Source of the DNA: Tolypeutes matacus
Lineage: Eukaryota; Chordata; Mammalia; Cingulata; Chlamyphoridae
Direction: 5' to 3'
DNA length: 64,000 nucleotides
NCBI GenBank assembly: GCA_026826555.1
Contig: JAKSZT010054458.1
Location: 1,519,481-1,583,480, forward strand
Under the pieces are notes generated by a model, which was not told the DNA's origin, did not search any database, and saw nothing but the letters and a program-made list of their open reading frames with translations. Below, one piece after another: positions 1-11,036 of this stretch (positions are counted from its first letter, which is position 1; each line of letters begins with the position of its first letter). The translations under genes and the position numbers were made by a program.

Positions 1-118
1 CTCCTATAGTTCTGTTTGATTTCTTTTTCAAATTTCTATCTCTTTGCCAAGATTTTCAATTGGTCATTCCTTGTTTTCCTAATATCATTTAGCTCTTTCT
101 CTGTATTTTCCTTCATCC
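1..118 (-). mobile_element. L1 LINE fragment, antisense (ORF1/5' part), segment 1
   Basis: The plus strand is T-rich and reads like the complement of an L1 ORF1 region. It continues at 1716 after an insertion, because the 14-base motif ctctgatcattttt occurs at both 119-132 and 1702-1715 as a target-site duplication. No open frame remains. Confidence 0.6.
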
Positions 119-132
119 CTCTGATCATTTTT

Positions 133-365
133 TTAAAACAATTTATTGAAGTATATCATTCATACATGAACATACATAAACTATAAGTGTTCAGTAAACA
201 TCGTGAACTTACAAAACAAACATGCATAACATAATACAGGTCTCCCACACATCACCCCTCCCCCAAATATTCTGCATTGCTGTGAAACATTTGTTAACAA
301 ATCATGAATGAGCATTATCAAAGTATTACTACTAACTATAGTCCATATCTTCCTCCCCATACATT
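133..365 (-). mobile_element. L1-like 3' end fragment, antisense, inserted in the outer L1
   Basis: The left edge is a T-run (an antisense A-tail) directly after the duplication at 119-132. The body, with its catacatgaac and tcatgaatga stretches, resembles old L1 3'-untranslated sequence read backwards. It seems to be the oldest part of a composite insertion ending at 1701, later hit by SINEs and an LTR. The family is uncertain. Confidence 0.45.
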
Positions 366-799
366 TTTTTAAGGATTTGTTTATTTATTTACTTTCATCC
401 GTTTTTATCCCCCCCTTCCCACACCCCCATTTTTGCTGTTTCTGTGTCCATTCACTGGGCATCTCTCTGTGTCCGTTTCCTGCCCTCTCTTCTCATCCTT
501 CTCCTCCTGTTTTCACTGGGATTCAATCCTTGGAATCTCCGATGTGGGAGAGAGGCATCCTACTGCCTGTGCCACCTTAGTTCCTGGTTTTTTGGTGTGT
601 CTCATCTTGGCTCTCCCTAGTGTTACATCACTATCTTGCTGCATGGTTCATGGGGACTGACGGCACATCCGTGTGCGGGGCCTGACGGTGCACCCACGAC
701 GGGGCCCGATGGCTCACCTGCTTGCGGGGCCTGGTGGCGCACCTGCACGCAGGGCCTGGCGGTTCTCCTGTGGATGGACCCTGGTGGCCCATGCGCCTT
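366..799 (-). mobile_element. DAS-type composite tRNA SINE, antisense, cut by an LTR
   Basis: It starts with a T-rich tail (ttaaggatttg then tttattta repeats), followed by the complement of a tRNA B-box region (ggattcaatccttgg) and a GC-rich linker of repeated ggggcctgacgg-like units. This is the layout of the long armadillo DAS SINE. The solo LTR at 800-1367 interrupts it with an exact gcctt duplication. The GC-rich linker explains the long chance reading frames on both strands here. Confidence 0.7.
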
Positions 800-1367
800 T
801 GTAGCAGTTTGGCAGTTTGATGTAATTATGAATTCCAAAAATAGATCTTGGATTATGCTTGTAAACTGGTCTGTTAATCTGGGAATGATTAAGTTATGCT
901 TAGGGCATTGACTGGGCCACGTCAATAGGGCATTGAGCCCCACCCCTTAGTGGGTGGGGTCTTGACGATAAAAGACATGGCAAAGGACAGAGTTGGAGCA
1001 GTTTTGAGTTGGAGCTGTGATGCGGAGTCTTGAGCTAGAGCCCTGGGAGCTTGGTCATGAGGAAAGAGAGAAGGCCCTGGGAAGAGAAGCAAGCCATCTG
1101 CCTGATAGTCTACAGCTGGCCTTGTGGCACAAATCAAGCCTGAGCCCAGAGAGAGGCAAGCCCAGGGAAGAGAGGAACCCAAGAAGCTTGAACCCTGGCA
1201 AACGTCGGCAGCTGTCATGCTCCAACACGTGGCAACAGACTTTGGTGAAGGAAGAAACTTGTGCTTTATGGCCTGGTAACTGTAAGCTTCTACCCCAAAT
1301 ATACTCTTTATAAAGACCAACAGATTTCTGGTATTTTGCATCAGCACCCCTTTGGCTGACTAATATA
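800..1367 (+). mobile_element. Solo LTR, ERVL-like family 1
   Basis: A 568-bp LTR from tgtagcag to ctaatata, bounded by a perfect 5-bp duplication gcctt (795-799 and 1368-1372). It is closely related to the paired LTRs at 14744-15328 and 16993-17578. It carries the conserved GC-rich inverted repeat ccccaccc/gggtgggg (938-945 and 952-959) just before a TATA-like ataaaag. The AATAAA present in its relatives is mutated here (aaatatac). Reading frames across it are not genes. Confidence 0.9.
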
Positions 1368-1372
1368 GCCTT

Positions 1373-1485
1373 CTATATTTTTTCTTTTTTCTTTTTCTTT
1401 TTCAATCCCAGTCCCGGGGATTGAACCCAGGTCCCTCCATATGGGAGACAGACACCCAACCACCCGAGCCACATCTCTCTCCCTG
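1373..1485 (-). mobile_element. DAS-type SINE monomer, antisense
   Basis: A T/C-rich tail followed by gggattgaacccagg (complement of the B box) and gagccacatct (complement of the A-box side), the hallmark of the armadillo tRNA-derived SINE. It may be the head of the SINE split by the LTR or an independent copy. Confidence 0.75.
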
Positions 1486-1701
1486 CTATATCTCTTAAGG
1501 TTGAGCAAAGATACCAAAGTTACAGTCTTTTTCCATACAGGATAGCCATATAATAAATCCGGCTTAGTTTATCACCAGCATTCTAAAAACCAGACCTAGG
1601 GAGAAAAACTAGGTCTGGGGACACATGCATGGTTTCTAATATAGCGAATGTTTAGCCTACCTTGATTATTACTAAATCAGGTCAGCGAGAATATCTGTAT
1701 A
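1486..1701. other. Unassigned part of the inserted block
   Basis: No gene seen. The stretch contains a perfect 10-bp inverted repeat ccagacctag/ctaggtctgg (1590-1599 and 1609-1618) with a 9-base loop. It ends at the second copy of the ctctgatcattttt duplication. Confidence 0.4.
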
Positions 1702-1715
1702 CTCTGATCATTTTT

Positions 1716-2650
1716 AAGATCATTATTTTAAAGGCTTTGTTCAGTATGTCCACAATCTGATCTTCTTCAATGGTGTTTTCTGAATTTTTATTTCTTTGTA
1801 TGTCTTAGATTCTTTTTTCTTTGTCTTCTACTCTTTTGTTGCACACTGTACATTTTAATATCTTAAAATTTAAATTCTGGTATTTATTCTCTGAGGTGTC
1901 TGTTTCTTGACTTTGTAACCAGCTGGTGAAAAGACAGAGCTTTTTTTGAACTTCAGCCCTCCTATTAGGAAGGTCTGCTGAAGGTGAATGCATGTGCAGT
2001 TTTCCCTGTTTTTTTGGGCTTCTGTCTTGTCTTGACCTCTTGTTTGTTAGTTGTTTTGGAGTTCCTCTGTTTACAGGAATTTGCTTGTCCCCTCTCTTTC
2101 CCAGGAGACAAACCTCCATCTCCTGGGTGTTTGAAGCTGGCAAGCTTGTGCCCCGGACTTTCTGCCTTATAGTTTTTCACACTCCTTTCATTGTCTCAAG
2201 CTGCTTTGCCTGGGAGGAGGGGCATGCTGGAGAGATTTTCCCAAATCAGTCTTTCCCAGCTGAAAAAGTTCCAGGGACCCCCAAGGGGACACTGATCAGC
2301 TCCAAAGTGCCCTGAGGAGGTAATCAGGAAGGGCATCAATAGCTTTTTGCATGGCTCCCCAAAGCTGAGCTTTTTTGGCCTGTGCAGCAAATGCAGTCCT
2401 TCAACTGACTCTACTTTGCAGATCTGAGGAAGTATAGCATCCTTAAGTCTCCACTGCCACCACCTCTTTCCAGGACCAATTTATTGATCTTTACCATAAT
2501 TTATCATCCTCTTCCTCCCACTCTTCCCTGGATGCTGTTCAGTGATGCTCTGGGCTCCAGAGTTTCAAAATAATTGTTTCAGACAGTTATTGCCGGTTTA
2601 ATAGTTGTGCTGGGAGAAGGACGAGTCCTGCCAACTTCCCTCAGTCCTTA
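1716..2650 (-). mobile_element. L1 LINE 5' UTR/ORF1 region, antisense, segment 2
   Basis: Read on the minus strand this matches the 5' part of the plus-strand L1 at 47891-53355. For example, the region near 1980-2150 corresponds to 48640-48900 there, and 2395-2420 to the stretch near 48400. ORF1 is broken. The element faces the same way as SCLT1 and ends at its 5' side near 2650, next to a piece of a different L1. Confidence 0.7.
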
Positions 2651-2654
2651 ATCT

Positions 2655-2849
2655 AAAGAAAGCCCTCCCCTGTTTTTGGAAAGAGTTTGTGAAAGACTGA
2701 TATGATTTCATCCATAAACGGTTGACAAATTCACTAGTGAAGTCATCTTGGCAGGAGTTTTCTTTGTGGAAGGTTTTAATTATGATTACAATTTCTGCAA
2801 TTTATATAGTTTTCCAGTTCTCCTTGAATAATTTTTGATAGTACATTTT
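2655..2849 (-). mobile_element. L1 ORF2 fragment, antisense, left half split by the ERVL
   Basis: The plus strand resembles the complement of L1 reverse transcriptase (gtgaagtcatcttggcagg, then a fill-in near aatttctgcaatttatatag). The next L1 segment in the right order, beginning with ccatttcatccaagttgtca, resumes at 11511. The ERVL at 2850-11508 therefore inserted into this L1. Confidence 0.65.
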
Positions 2850-3226
2850 TGTGTCTGTTTGAGGTTTCTAGAGAAAAAGAACCAACAGGATATATGTATT
2901 TTCAGACATCGGCTCACATGATTGTGGGGTCTATCAAGTCCAAAATATGTAGGGAATACTGTCTGTCTAGGAGTACAAGAGTCAATGTAGTAGTCCTGTG
3001 GTAGAATTTCTTCTTCTTCAGGAAAACTCAGTTTTTGCTCTTAAAGCCTTAAATGTTTTGGATGAGTTTTACTCACATTATCAAGGGTAATCTCCTTTAC
3101 TTAAAACCAAGTGATTGTATATTCTATGTCATCTACAAAATTTCACAATAACATCTTAGCTATTGTTTGAGTAAACAACTGTACACCATAGCCTAGCCAA
3201 GGTCATACATAAAATTAACCATTGCA
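2850..3226 (-). mobile_element. ERVL provirus, 3' LTR (MLT2-like)
   Basis: It resembles the reverse complement of an MLT2-type LTR: tgtgtctgtttgagg at the left edge, a central agagtcaatgtagtagtc and gaatttcttcttctt, and accatagcctagccaagg before attaaccattgca at the right edge. The same blocks recur in the same order in 11037-11508, so the two are the LTRs of one element. It lacks the a/t-rich and internal segments of its partner. Confidence 0.8.
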
Positions 3227-3985
3227 GTTCAACCCTTGTCAACTGGGCACTGATACACAACTCCTTAAAACATACTTAATTTCCAAATAAAGACAGTAAC
3301 AATCTTGACATATCTATCCTGAGTACAACCGAAAATGCACTAAGCCCCTCTTCAGCATAAGATACAAAGCCTTTCGATGATGTTTACTCTTCTCCTTGAT
3401 AGCCTATAATTTAATTATGATATAAAGTTAATATATCTTATGTTAGATGATAAATGGATAAGAGAGGGAAGATAACAGAGATATATACAAATAAACATAT
3501 ATTCCTAACCAAATAAGGAAGATATTCATAACAATTACAGTCCTTGTTTCTGCAAGTGGTCATGTAGTTATAGCTGGTATTCACAATTACCTTATTCCTT
3601 CTTCTGATACCCATTTCATATTCCCTTTGCTCTCAGTAAGCATTACAGCTGGTTGTGGTTCTTGGCTTGGTGGGTTGACCCAAACATTCATTCCTGAAAG
3701 GTCTGGATCATAAGTAGACCCAGCCTGAATTGGATTATTGTAATTTCCAATTGACTTTAATCATAGGGCAAGATAGTACTATGTAGTAGCAGTCAAACTT
3801 CCCCTTGGTGATCAGGATCAATCACCTCAGTCAATAGAGTAACACCCTTCTTTGACTGTTGAAGTAGAGACATGAGGAGCCCAAAGTGACCAGGTGGCAG
3901 TCTTAGCTTCCAGTTCAACAGAATGATTATTGTGATTCCTGATTTCCTCCTCCCTTTGGAACTAAGACCTCTAGATCAACAGAAC
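3227..3985 (-). pseudogene. ERVL 3' internal region (post-integrase/dUTPase area), decayed
   Basis: Between the 3' LTR and the integrase remnant. ERVL elements have pol with a dUTPase after integrase and no env. Phrases on the minus strand near 3650-3780 are consistent with that area, but no frame longer than a few dozen codons survives. No env-like segment is recognised. Confidence 0.5.
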
Positions 3986-5640
3986 ATAAGATCACAGGAA
4001 AGAGCAAAAATTTTCCTAGTGTACTGGTAGGGGAATACTGAGTGGTGCTACTTCCATTTCCACCCCCTGAAACAGCACCATATATTCTGTGCTTTTTAAA
4101 GCATAAGCAGCCTCATGGAGAACAATGATCCAGCCCTGCAAGGTACTGCCACTACTTGGTGCTGAAATGAGTCTTCAAATAGATCCCACCTTTCTATGAA
4201 GCCTTTAGGATGCTTTAGGATGATGGGGAACATTACTCAGGATTCCACTGCTGTACTTCCTATACTGTGAAGTGATTGCCATGATCAGAAGCAACATTGT
4301 GTTGTGGAATAGCAAAAGGGTGGGTAGGGCATTATGTAAGTCCATCGGTGGTAATTTAGTTTCCTAGGTTGCTTAAAGCAGATACCATGAAATGTGTTGG
4401 CTTAAACAATGGGAGTTTATTAACTTACAGTTTGAGGTAGTGAAAATATCCAAATTAAGGCATCACGCTTTCTTTGCAAAGATCAATTGCCTACAATCCT
4501 TGGCTCCTCTACCACTTAGCAAGGTGCATGGCAGCACCTGATGATTTCTCCCTTCTCTTTTGGGTTTTGATGCTTTCAGCTTCTTGTTTCCATGGTGCAT
4601 GTGTGCGTGCGCTCTCTCTCTTTCTCTGTATTCATTCTATTTATAAAGAACTCCACTAATAGAATTAAGACCCATTCTGAATGAAATGGGTCATACCACA
4701 ACTGAAGTAAACTCATTAAAAGATCCTACTTACAATTTGTCTGCACCAGCAGGAATGGATTAACTTTAAGAACATGTCTTTCTGGCATACATACAGCTTC
4801 AAACCACCACAGCAGTTTTGGTAGACGCATTAGAGATGGTAGTTTTGGTAAAAGCATTGCATGCATAGAAGGCCAATCCAAATCCAGAGTTAAGTTTCTA
4901 TTCTAGTAAGAACAAAATGCTGCCCCTTCCATGATGGAAGCAGTCCAATGTAATGAACCTGCTACTAGGAATACCCACAGAGCTTTGTGATAGGAAGCAC
5001 AAATTTTTCTAGTGGATCACTAGCAGTAAGAATGAGTGGTACCACTCCTATTTCCACCCTTTGATTCCTGGACTCATGAATCCTGGATATTGGAAAAACA
5101 GCAACCTAAAGTGGATGTTGATTTATAGCATACACAGCCTCCTGGAGAACAATGACCGCAAGGTATTGCCACCTATTTGGTGCTATAATTGAGTCTTTAA
5201 AAGGCCATTCCACTGTTCTATCAATCCAGCTGCTTCAGGATGTTGGGGAACATGGTAAGACCAGTGAATTACATGACCATGTGCCCATTCCTGCACATCA
5301 TTTGCTGTGAAATAGGTTCTTTGATCAGAAGCAATGCAGTATGTAATACCATGACAGTGGCTAAGGCATTCTGTAAGCCCATGGATGGTAGTTTTGGCAG
5401 AACCATTACATGCGGGGAAGGCAAACCCATATTCAGAATATGTGTCTACTCCATTTAGAACAAATTGCTGCCCCTTTCAAGATGGAAGTGGTCCAATGTT
5501 ATCGACCTGCCACTGAGTAGCAGGATGATCACCTTGGTGAATGAGTATGGGTCTCTGCAGCTAGCAGATTAGGCACTCAGCAGTGGCTGCTTCCAGGTCA
5601 GCCTTGGCAAGTGGAAATCCATATTGCTGAGCCATGCATA
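3986..5640 (-). pseudogene. ERVL integrase region, decayed, partly duplicated in tandem
   Basis: Minus-strand remnants of ERVL integrase. Two successive blocks are recognisably the same: 4005-5003 (containing the LTR at 4352-4811) and 5004-5520. Shared landmarks are ttttcctagtg/tttttctagtgg, gcagcctc.tggagaacaatga, ggatg.tggggaacat and gatggaag..gtccaatgt. Without the LTR the unit is about 550 bp. Multiple stops break both copies. Beyond 5520 the text continues as single-copy integrase sequence to the point where another ERV fragment starts. Confidence 0.65.
4352..4811 (-). mobile_element. Solo LTR, family 2, antisense, inside the ERVL
   Basis: Its reverse complement starts tgtggtggtttgaagctg and aligns throughout with the LTRs at 7002-7460, 31920-32407 and 47164-47618 (shared cttaaag, tgccatg..ccttgc and aataaa..ccattgt blocks). 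It interrupts the first integrase unit. The left edge is set from the pattern of the relatives and may be off by several bases. Confidence 0.75.
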
Positions 5641-5716
5641 ACATTCATCCCTACCACCATGGCCACTGTGTTCATTGGGCAATGACAGGAGTGGCTGGGG
5701 AAAGAGGCTTTAGCCA

Positions 5717-7001
5717 GAAATGATGAATGTGCCATTGCAAACTGGAAGAAAGGCGGCCCTTATTTCAAAGTGTCAGAGAATTTGGCAAATTGTGTTCTGA
5801 TGTCGGATGGAAGATAGAATGTGAAAGTGACAAGCTTGGATATTTAGCTAAGGAGATTTCCAAACTAAATGCAGGAAGTGCGGCCTGGCTTCTCTTTGCA
5901 CTTTACAGTAAAATGTGAGAGGGAATGGATAAACTGAGAACCAAACTCCTGGGCACAAAGAAATCAGTAATTGATGGATTGGAAAATTCTGAGCTTCAAG
6001 AACCCAATTCCCCAGAGAATAGTGCTCCATGTGAGGGTTTGACTGAACACTGGAATCAGTCAGCCATTTCAGTGCAAGTTAGGATTGGAAGTGCAGTTAT
6101 CTAGGAAGGATCTGTGGAAAGTCCTACTGTCTGACCGTTGGGACTCTTATGTGCTACATGCAAAATCGATAAGATTTTGACAGATCTGCATAACAGAACC
6201 ATTGCAAGCCTGAACTAAAAGGGAGAGACTGAAGGAAAAATGACCTCAAAGGCAGAACCATGGATGCTGAGGTCTGGACTGAAGACATCTTCTCAGGCTA
6301 GGAAAACATACTCACCAATGTGTATAGAAACAGTAAGCCCCAGCCCTTAAAGAGGTTGGGCATTCCACACCGTTGTTCAGGAAGAGTCTTCAGAGAGGGT
6401 GGAACACATTCCCTAGGGATTGGGGAGAATCTTGTCACCACACCATTGAGGGGTTGAGCCTGTGTCCTGGAGGTTGCAGAAAGTCTGGCCATCAACCCCA
6501 GATTCTCCTCAATCTCAGTGTTCTTGGAGGGTGAAGCCTAGAGTTTGGCCACTACCCTGAAGCTTGATAAGGGTGGAGTTGTGGGCATGGCTGCTGTGCA
6601 AGGGTGGGGCTGCTGCTCCATCAAGCCTGGAGGACAAAGCATCTTTCTATAGATGACTCTCAGACTTTCAAATCTAATGGAGTATGCCCTGCAGGTTTTT
6701 GGGCTTATTTGGAGGAGCTCATGAACCCTGTTTTCTTTCCAATTTCTCCCTATGGCAATAGGAATGCTTATTCTGTGGATGTCCTTCATTTATATATTGG
6801 AAGCAGATAACCTCTTCTAAGTTTCACAGGTCCAGAGCTGGAGGGGAATTGTGCCCCAGAACATACAACACCTGTAATTGATTTTGGTGAGACTTTGTAC
6901 TTAATTGTGTTACTGATATGATTTAAGGTTTTGTGGGATATTGTGATGGAATGAATTTATTTGCATATGGAAAGAATATCTTTTTGGTGTTGAGTGTGGA
7001 G
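5717..7001 (+). pseudogene. Non-autonomous ERV internal region, gag-like frame broken
   Basis: From about 5717 the sequence aligns with the internal region of the ERV at 14744-17578 (its 15528-16992). It is a second, older copy that has lost its 5' LTR and the start of its gag-like frame. Frame-breaking indels and stops are present, including a TGA after the YSKM block near 5916. The most conserved block, LSRKDLWKVLLSD, is encoded near 6095-6133. Downstream, 6340-6560 shows the same ~60-bp periodicity as the other copy. It lies inside the minus-strand ERVL pol and is followed by an LTR of family 2. Confidence 0.75.
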
Positions 7002-7460
7002 TGTAGTAGGTGAGAATCTAGGTACTCCAGAAAATCATGTTCTTAAAGATGGTCCATTCCTGTGGATGTGAAACTTTTGATTAGGTTACTTCAGTTAAGG
7101 GCTCTTTAATTAGGTTACTCCAGTAAGGTGTGGCTCAGGGTGGGTCTTAGTACTCTATAAAGGGGATAAGGAGAGAGAAAGAGAGAGACAGCATGTGCCA
7201 GAGCCACAGAAGCAGGAAGGTGAAGGCAAGGAAGCCCATAGAAGGGAAATCCCAGCAGATGCCGCCATGTGCCTTGCCACGTAACGGAGGAGCCCAGGAT
7301 TGCTGGCAGCCAGTCTTCAGGGAGAAAGCATCGCTGAATGAGGCCTTGATTTGGACATTTTTCTCGGTCTCAAAACTGTAAGCTTGTAAACTAATAAATC
7401 CCTACTGTAAAAGCCAACCCATTACTGGTATATTGCTTTCGGCAGCCTAACAGACTAAAA
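7002..7460 (+). mobile_element. 3' LTR, family 2, of the partial ERV
   Basis: It begins tgtagtagg after a purine-biased stretch and ends near cagactaaaa. It contains tgtggatgtgaaac, tgccgccatgtgccttgcc and an ctaataaatccc polyadenylation region. It joins the 5717 internal region, showing that LTR family 2 was used with the same gag-like internal sequence that carries family 1 LTRs at 14744-17578. Confidence 0.8.
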
Positions 7461-8800
7461 TGCTTGGTAAATGGGCCAAAGTAGTACATTCAAATGAGGA
7501 ATATGTTGCCTCCAAAATCCAAAAAGGCCAACTAGGCATGGTGCCTATTTTCTGGTTGCAGAAGCAGCCATATGAAACGGTTTATCCTTCACCTCATAAG
7601 GGCTACCTAGAGAAGTCCCACACCACTGGATGCCTAGAATTTCACTGAGGTAGAAGGCCCCTCAGTTTTTGCTGGATATATTTTTTCTGACCCTCTGACA
7701 TACAAATACCTTACCATTAAGTCTGCAGTAATTGCTACGTCTTTTTCATTCAGTCCAATCAGCATAATCTCAGCTATGTAATGAACTAGCATGATATCTT
7801 GGGGAAGGGAAAGGTAATCAATATCTCTGTGGACTAAATTTTGATATAGGGCTGGAGAGTTGATAGACCCCTGAGGTAGGACAGTGAAGGAATATTGCTG
7901 GCCTTTGAGCTGAAAGCAAAGTATTTCTGGGGGTCTTTACTAACAGGTATCAAGGAAAAAGCATTTGCCACATCAATAGTTGTATATAAGGTACCAGGAT
8001 ATGTGATAGTTTCCTCATATAATGAAACTACATCTGGAACAGCAGTTGCATTTGGAGGCACCACCTGGTTAAGTTTATCATAAGCTATTGTCATTCTTCA
8101 AGACCCACCTTCTTCTGCACAGGCCAAATAGGACAGTACAATGGGGATGTATACTGTATCCTTCAAGTATTTAATGGTGACATTAATCTCTGAAATTTCC
8201 CCAGGAATGCAGAATTGCACTAGTTACTATTTCCTGGGTAGAGGCAGTTTTAGTTGCTTCCACTTGGCTTTTCCTACCATATTAAACCTCACTCCAAAAG
8301 TCAGGGAATCAATGTGGAGATTTTGTCAGTTGCTGAGTATGCCTATGCCAATTAAGCATTCCAGGACTGGGAAAATAATGACAGGATAGGTGAGGATCCC
8401 CTGGACCTATTGTGAAATGGACCTGAGCCAAAACTCCATTTCTTGTATTCATAACTTCCTACTCTGACTCGTGGATTACAATGACATTTTGGTCTCCTGG
8501 AATTAGTGTCAATTCAGAGCCAATGTCCAGTCCCCAAAAAGTCTGGTTATATCATTTTCCCCAATGCACAGTCACCCGGATAAAAGGCTGTAAGTCACTT
8601 TGGGGAAGGCTGGGAAAAAGATTAACAGCATAAATTTTTGACAGTGTAGCAGGGTCCTTATTCAAGGGCACCTGGTTTCCCCTTCATTCAAGGGGTTCTG
8701 GCTCTATAAACTAGCTTAAGTCTGGGAAATGATCAAGGGGCAAATATTCTGTGTTTTGGTGATTCATGTTAGACTTCTGTTCACTTGACCTAAAACACTT
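7461..8800 (-). pseudogene. ERVL reverse transcriptase region, broken pol
   Basis: The best-preserved frame is 7834-8094 (86 codons, minus), with AVPDVVSLYEE and [17 protein letters not shown], typical of ERVL-class reverse transcriptase fingers/palm. The expected catalytic YxDD position is at 7769-7780 and reads YIAE, so both catalytic Asp are gone. The frame is also interrupted downstream. RNase H-side sequence lies to the left (7461-7760) and protease/linker remnants to the right. The copy is inactive. Confidence 0.85.
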
Positions 8801-9787
8801 CCACTTATACAGATCAAATATGAATTAAGTAGACTGGCTACCTATTTCTCTTCCAGGTATACCATGATCAACCAGCCAATGTCCTATGTCTCTGTGAGTC
8901 ATAGTATTCTGATGAATGCTTTCACCCTGTTGGTATTATGGTAACCATGCCTACTTGTGTTTGGTGATCAACTGCCGCTACTTGGCCTGCCAGCCCAGGA
9001 TCCAATTGTCCACACTGCATTTAAATATCCCAGTTCCATGGCAGCAGCTCCCACTGTCATTCCTGACTTACAAAGAAGAGTAACCACAGAGCTCTTCCAA
9101 GATGTTGAGGCTTCCCTCACAAATTTATTTTTCACGTTGTGGTGGAAAGATATGTTCTCTGAACCCTCCTTGGTAGGTGAGCAGGGCTTACATGACAAAT
9201 CTACCCTAACATTCCAATTTTCCTAAGCCATTGGATAGCTTCTTCTACATTATACTATGTCAGTTCTGGCATTTCAACTTCATTTAGTGTAAGCCACCTT
9301 TTTGTCCATGTTTCAGTAGACCAAACAAACTGTAAAAGTCCTTTCTAACTTGTTGAGCTGAATCTAAAATCTCTTCTTAGTGAGCCCATATCAATAAATT
9401 TAGCCTGATTCAACTTTACGTTTCTTCCTCCATTATTCCACACCCTTAATATCCATTACCATACACATTCTCCAGATTTTTGTCTGTATAAATAGGAAAA
9501 CTCAAGTAATTTGTTTGCAGTGTATTATACCTTCTCATGTGTCACACTTTGCAACTCACTTTTTGGTGCCACCTGGGACTTTAGTGTAGTTATAGGTATA
9601 GTTAGAGAGGAGTGGTGGGGGTGGGCCCTGAGAAGAATTAGCAGTGTCTTGCCATTTAACTACCTCAGGGGATTTTATCACAGGTTCATCCAGCAAATCA
9701 AGGGTGGAATGGCTGCTTGCACTGGCAAAGAAGATGCCGCAGTATTTACAAGTTCAATGATTCCAGCTTCATTAGGATTTTCCCCTA
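8801..9787 (-). pseudogene. ERVL gag region, broken (segment before the LTR insertion)
   Basis: Minus-strand sequence resembles the gag part of the ERVL at 24788-26590: aatggatattaaggg with a following gtggaataatgg, and aatttattgatatgggc with cactaagaagagatt, pair with 26386-26475 there. The open stretch 8968-9198 (76 codons) is a remnant, not a gene. Stops separate the pieces. Confidence 0.65.
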
Positions 9788-9792
9788 TGTCC

Positions 9793-10448
9793 TGTGGCAG
9801 TTTGGTATTGTTTATGAATTCCAAAAACAGATACTGATTATGTTTGTAAACTGGTCTGCTCCTCTGGGTATCATACCCTTTGACTGTATTAGATTCAGCT
9901 GAGATGTCTTTGACTAAATTATGTTAAGGGCTTTAATTTGACCACGTCATTAGGGCATGCAGGGTTGAGTCCCCACTCCCTTGGTGGGAATAAAACAGAC
10001 TCTCACATGGAGGTAGACACACAGAGAAGCAGACACTTGAGGAAAGAAAAAAGGGTCCATTAGACACGGCAGAGACCCTGCCTGGAAAGAGAGATGAGCC
10101 TGATAGTCTACAGCTAACCTCATGAAGAGAGCAAAGCAGCTGAGCCCGGAAAGAAATGAGCCCCAGGGAGAGAGATAAGCCTTATGCCAGCCTAGAGCTG
10201 CATCTGGAAGAAGCTGGGACCACAAGCCTTAAGAGGAAGAAGGAAGGCTGAACCCTCGCAGACATCGTCCGCCATCTTGCTTCAACACACGGCAAAAGAC
10301 TTTGGGTGAGCAAGTACCTCTTATGGTACCTTGAGTTGGACTCTTTAGGGCCTGGTAACTATAAGCTTCTACCCCAAATAAATACCCTCTATAAAAGCCA
10401 ACAGAGTTCTGGTATTTTGCATCAGCACCCCTTTGGCTGACTAATACA
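9793..10448 (+). mobile_element. Solo LTR, family 1 variant, 656 bp
   Basis: It runs from tgtggcagtttgg to ctaataca and is bounded by a perfect duplication tgtcc (9788-9792 and 10449-10453). It shares the 3' third with the 14744 LTRs (taagcttctaccccaaataa, ggtattttgcatcagcacc) but has a different middle and a weak GC-rich inverted repeat. It is inserted in the gag region of the minus-strand ERVL. Confidence 0.9.
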
Positions 10449-10453
10449 TGTCC

Positions 10454-11036
10454 CCATTCCAATTTTCCAGATCTCATTCCTTCCCAATCAATGCCTTCAC
10501 TTTAAAGCAGACAACCTTTGAAGCTGGGAATTCAATTTGTGATGTAATTTAACCACTCACAGTATGAGACTTTAGGTTTGGTTGTCAGAAATCTTGAATC
10601 TGTGGCTACAGGAGTTAAGGGTTTCTTTAAAGGAAGTCACAGAAATATTTAACTCATTTAAGCAGCACTTCAGCTGGGAATTTGAAGTTCTGAACACATG
10701 CATTTTTTTTGTTCACTTTCTCCAGTGAAACTAAGAGCAACTGGTCAATCTCATTATACTCTTTAGTTGATAAAAACATGCCAAGGTATCAAAGACATTG
10801 TCACCAAGAGCCTCTCCTCCTGTAAGTATTTGATGATGAGTACCCACTCTTGATATTTTGCATAGCTTATTGCCTCATGGCACCATGGACTATCAATGCC
10901 CTCTGTACTACTGGAAATAGTCATTTGTGCCTTTAAATCAAACAAATTAAAGGTCCAATCCCCAATCCTCAGAAATGATTTGGAAAACTGATCCTTAAGA
11001 GTCTAATCTTCTAGAACCACTGTCAGTACCAAAATC
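10454..11036 (-). pseudogene. ERVL 5' internal region with primer-binding-site area
   Basis: On the minus strand the LTR is followed by ttttggtactgacagtgg, the position and general form of an ERVL primer-binding site, then by gag-leader sequence. The part at 10454-10520 matches 25736-25790 of the plus-strand ERVL (gcattgattgggaagg, attggaatgggg). Reading frames are short and broken. Confidence 0.7.

Noticed and set aside
622..943. Overlapping frames of about 100 codons on both strands
   Set aside because: They fall in the GC-rich linker of a SINE and the adjoining LTR.
3227..3985. Possible env gene of the ERVL
   Set aside because: No signal peptide, surface or fusion-peptide pattern is visible; ERVL elements normally lack env.
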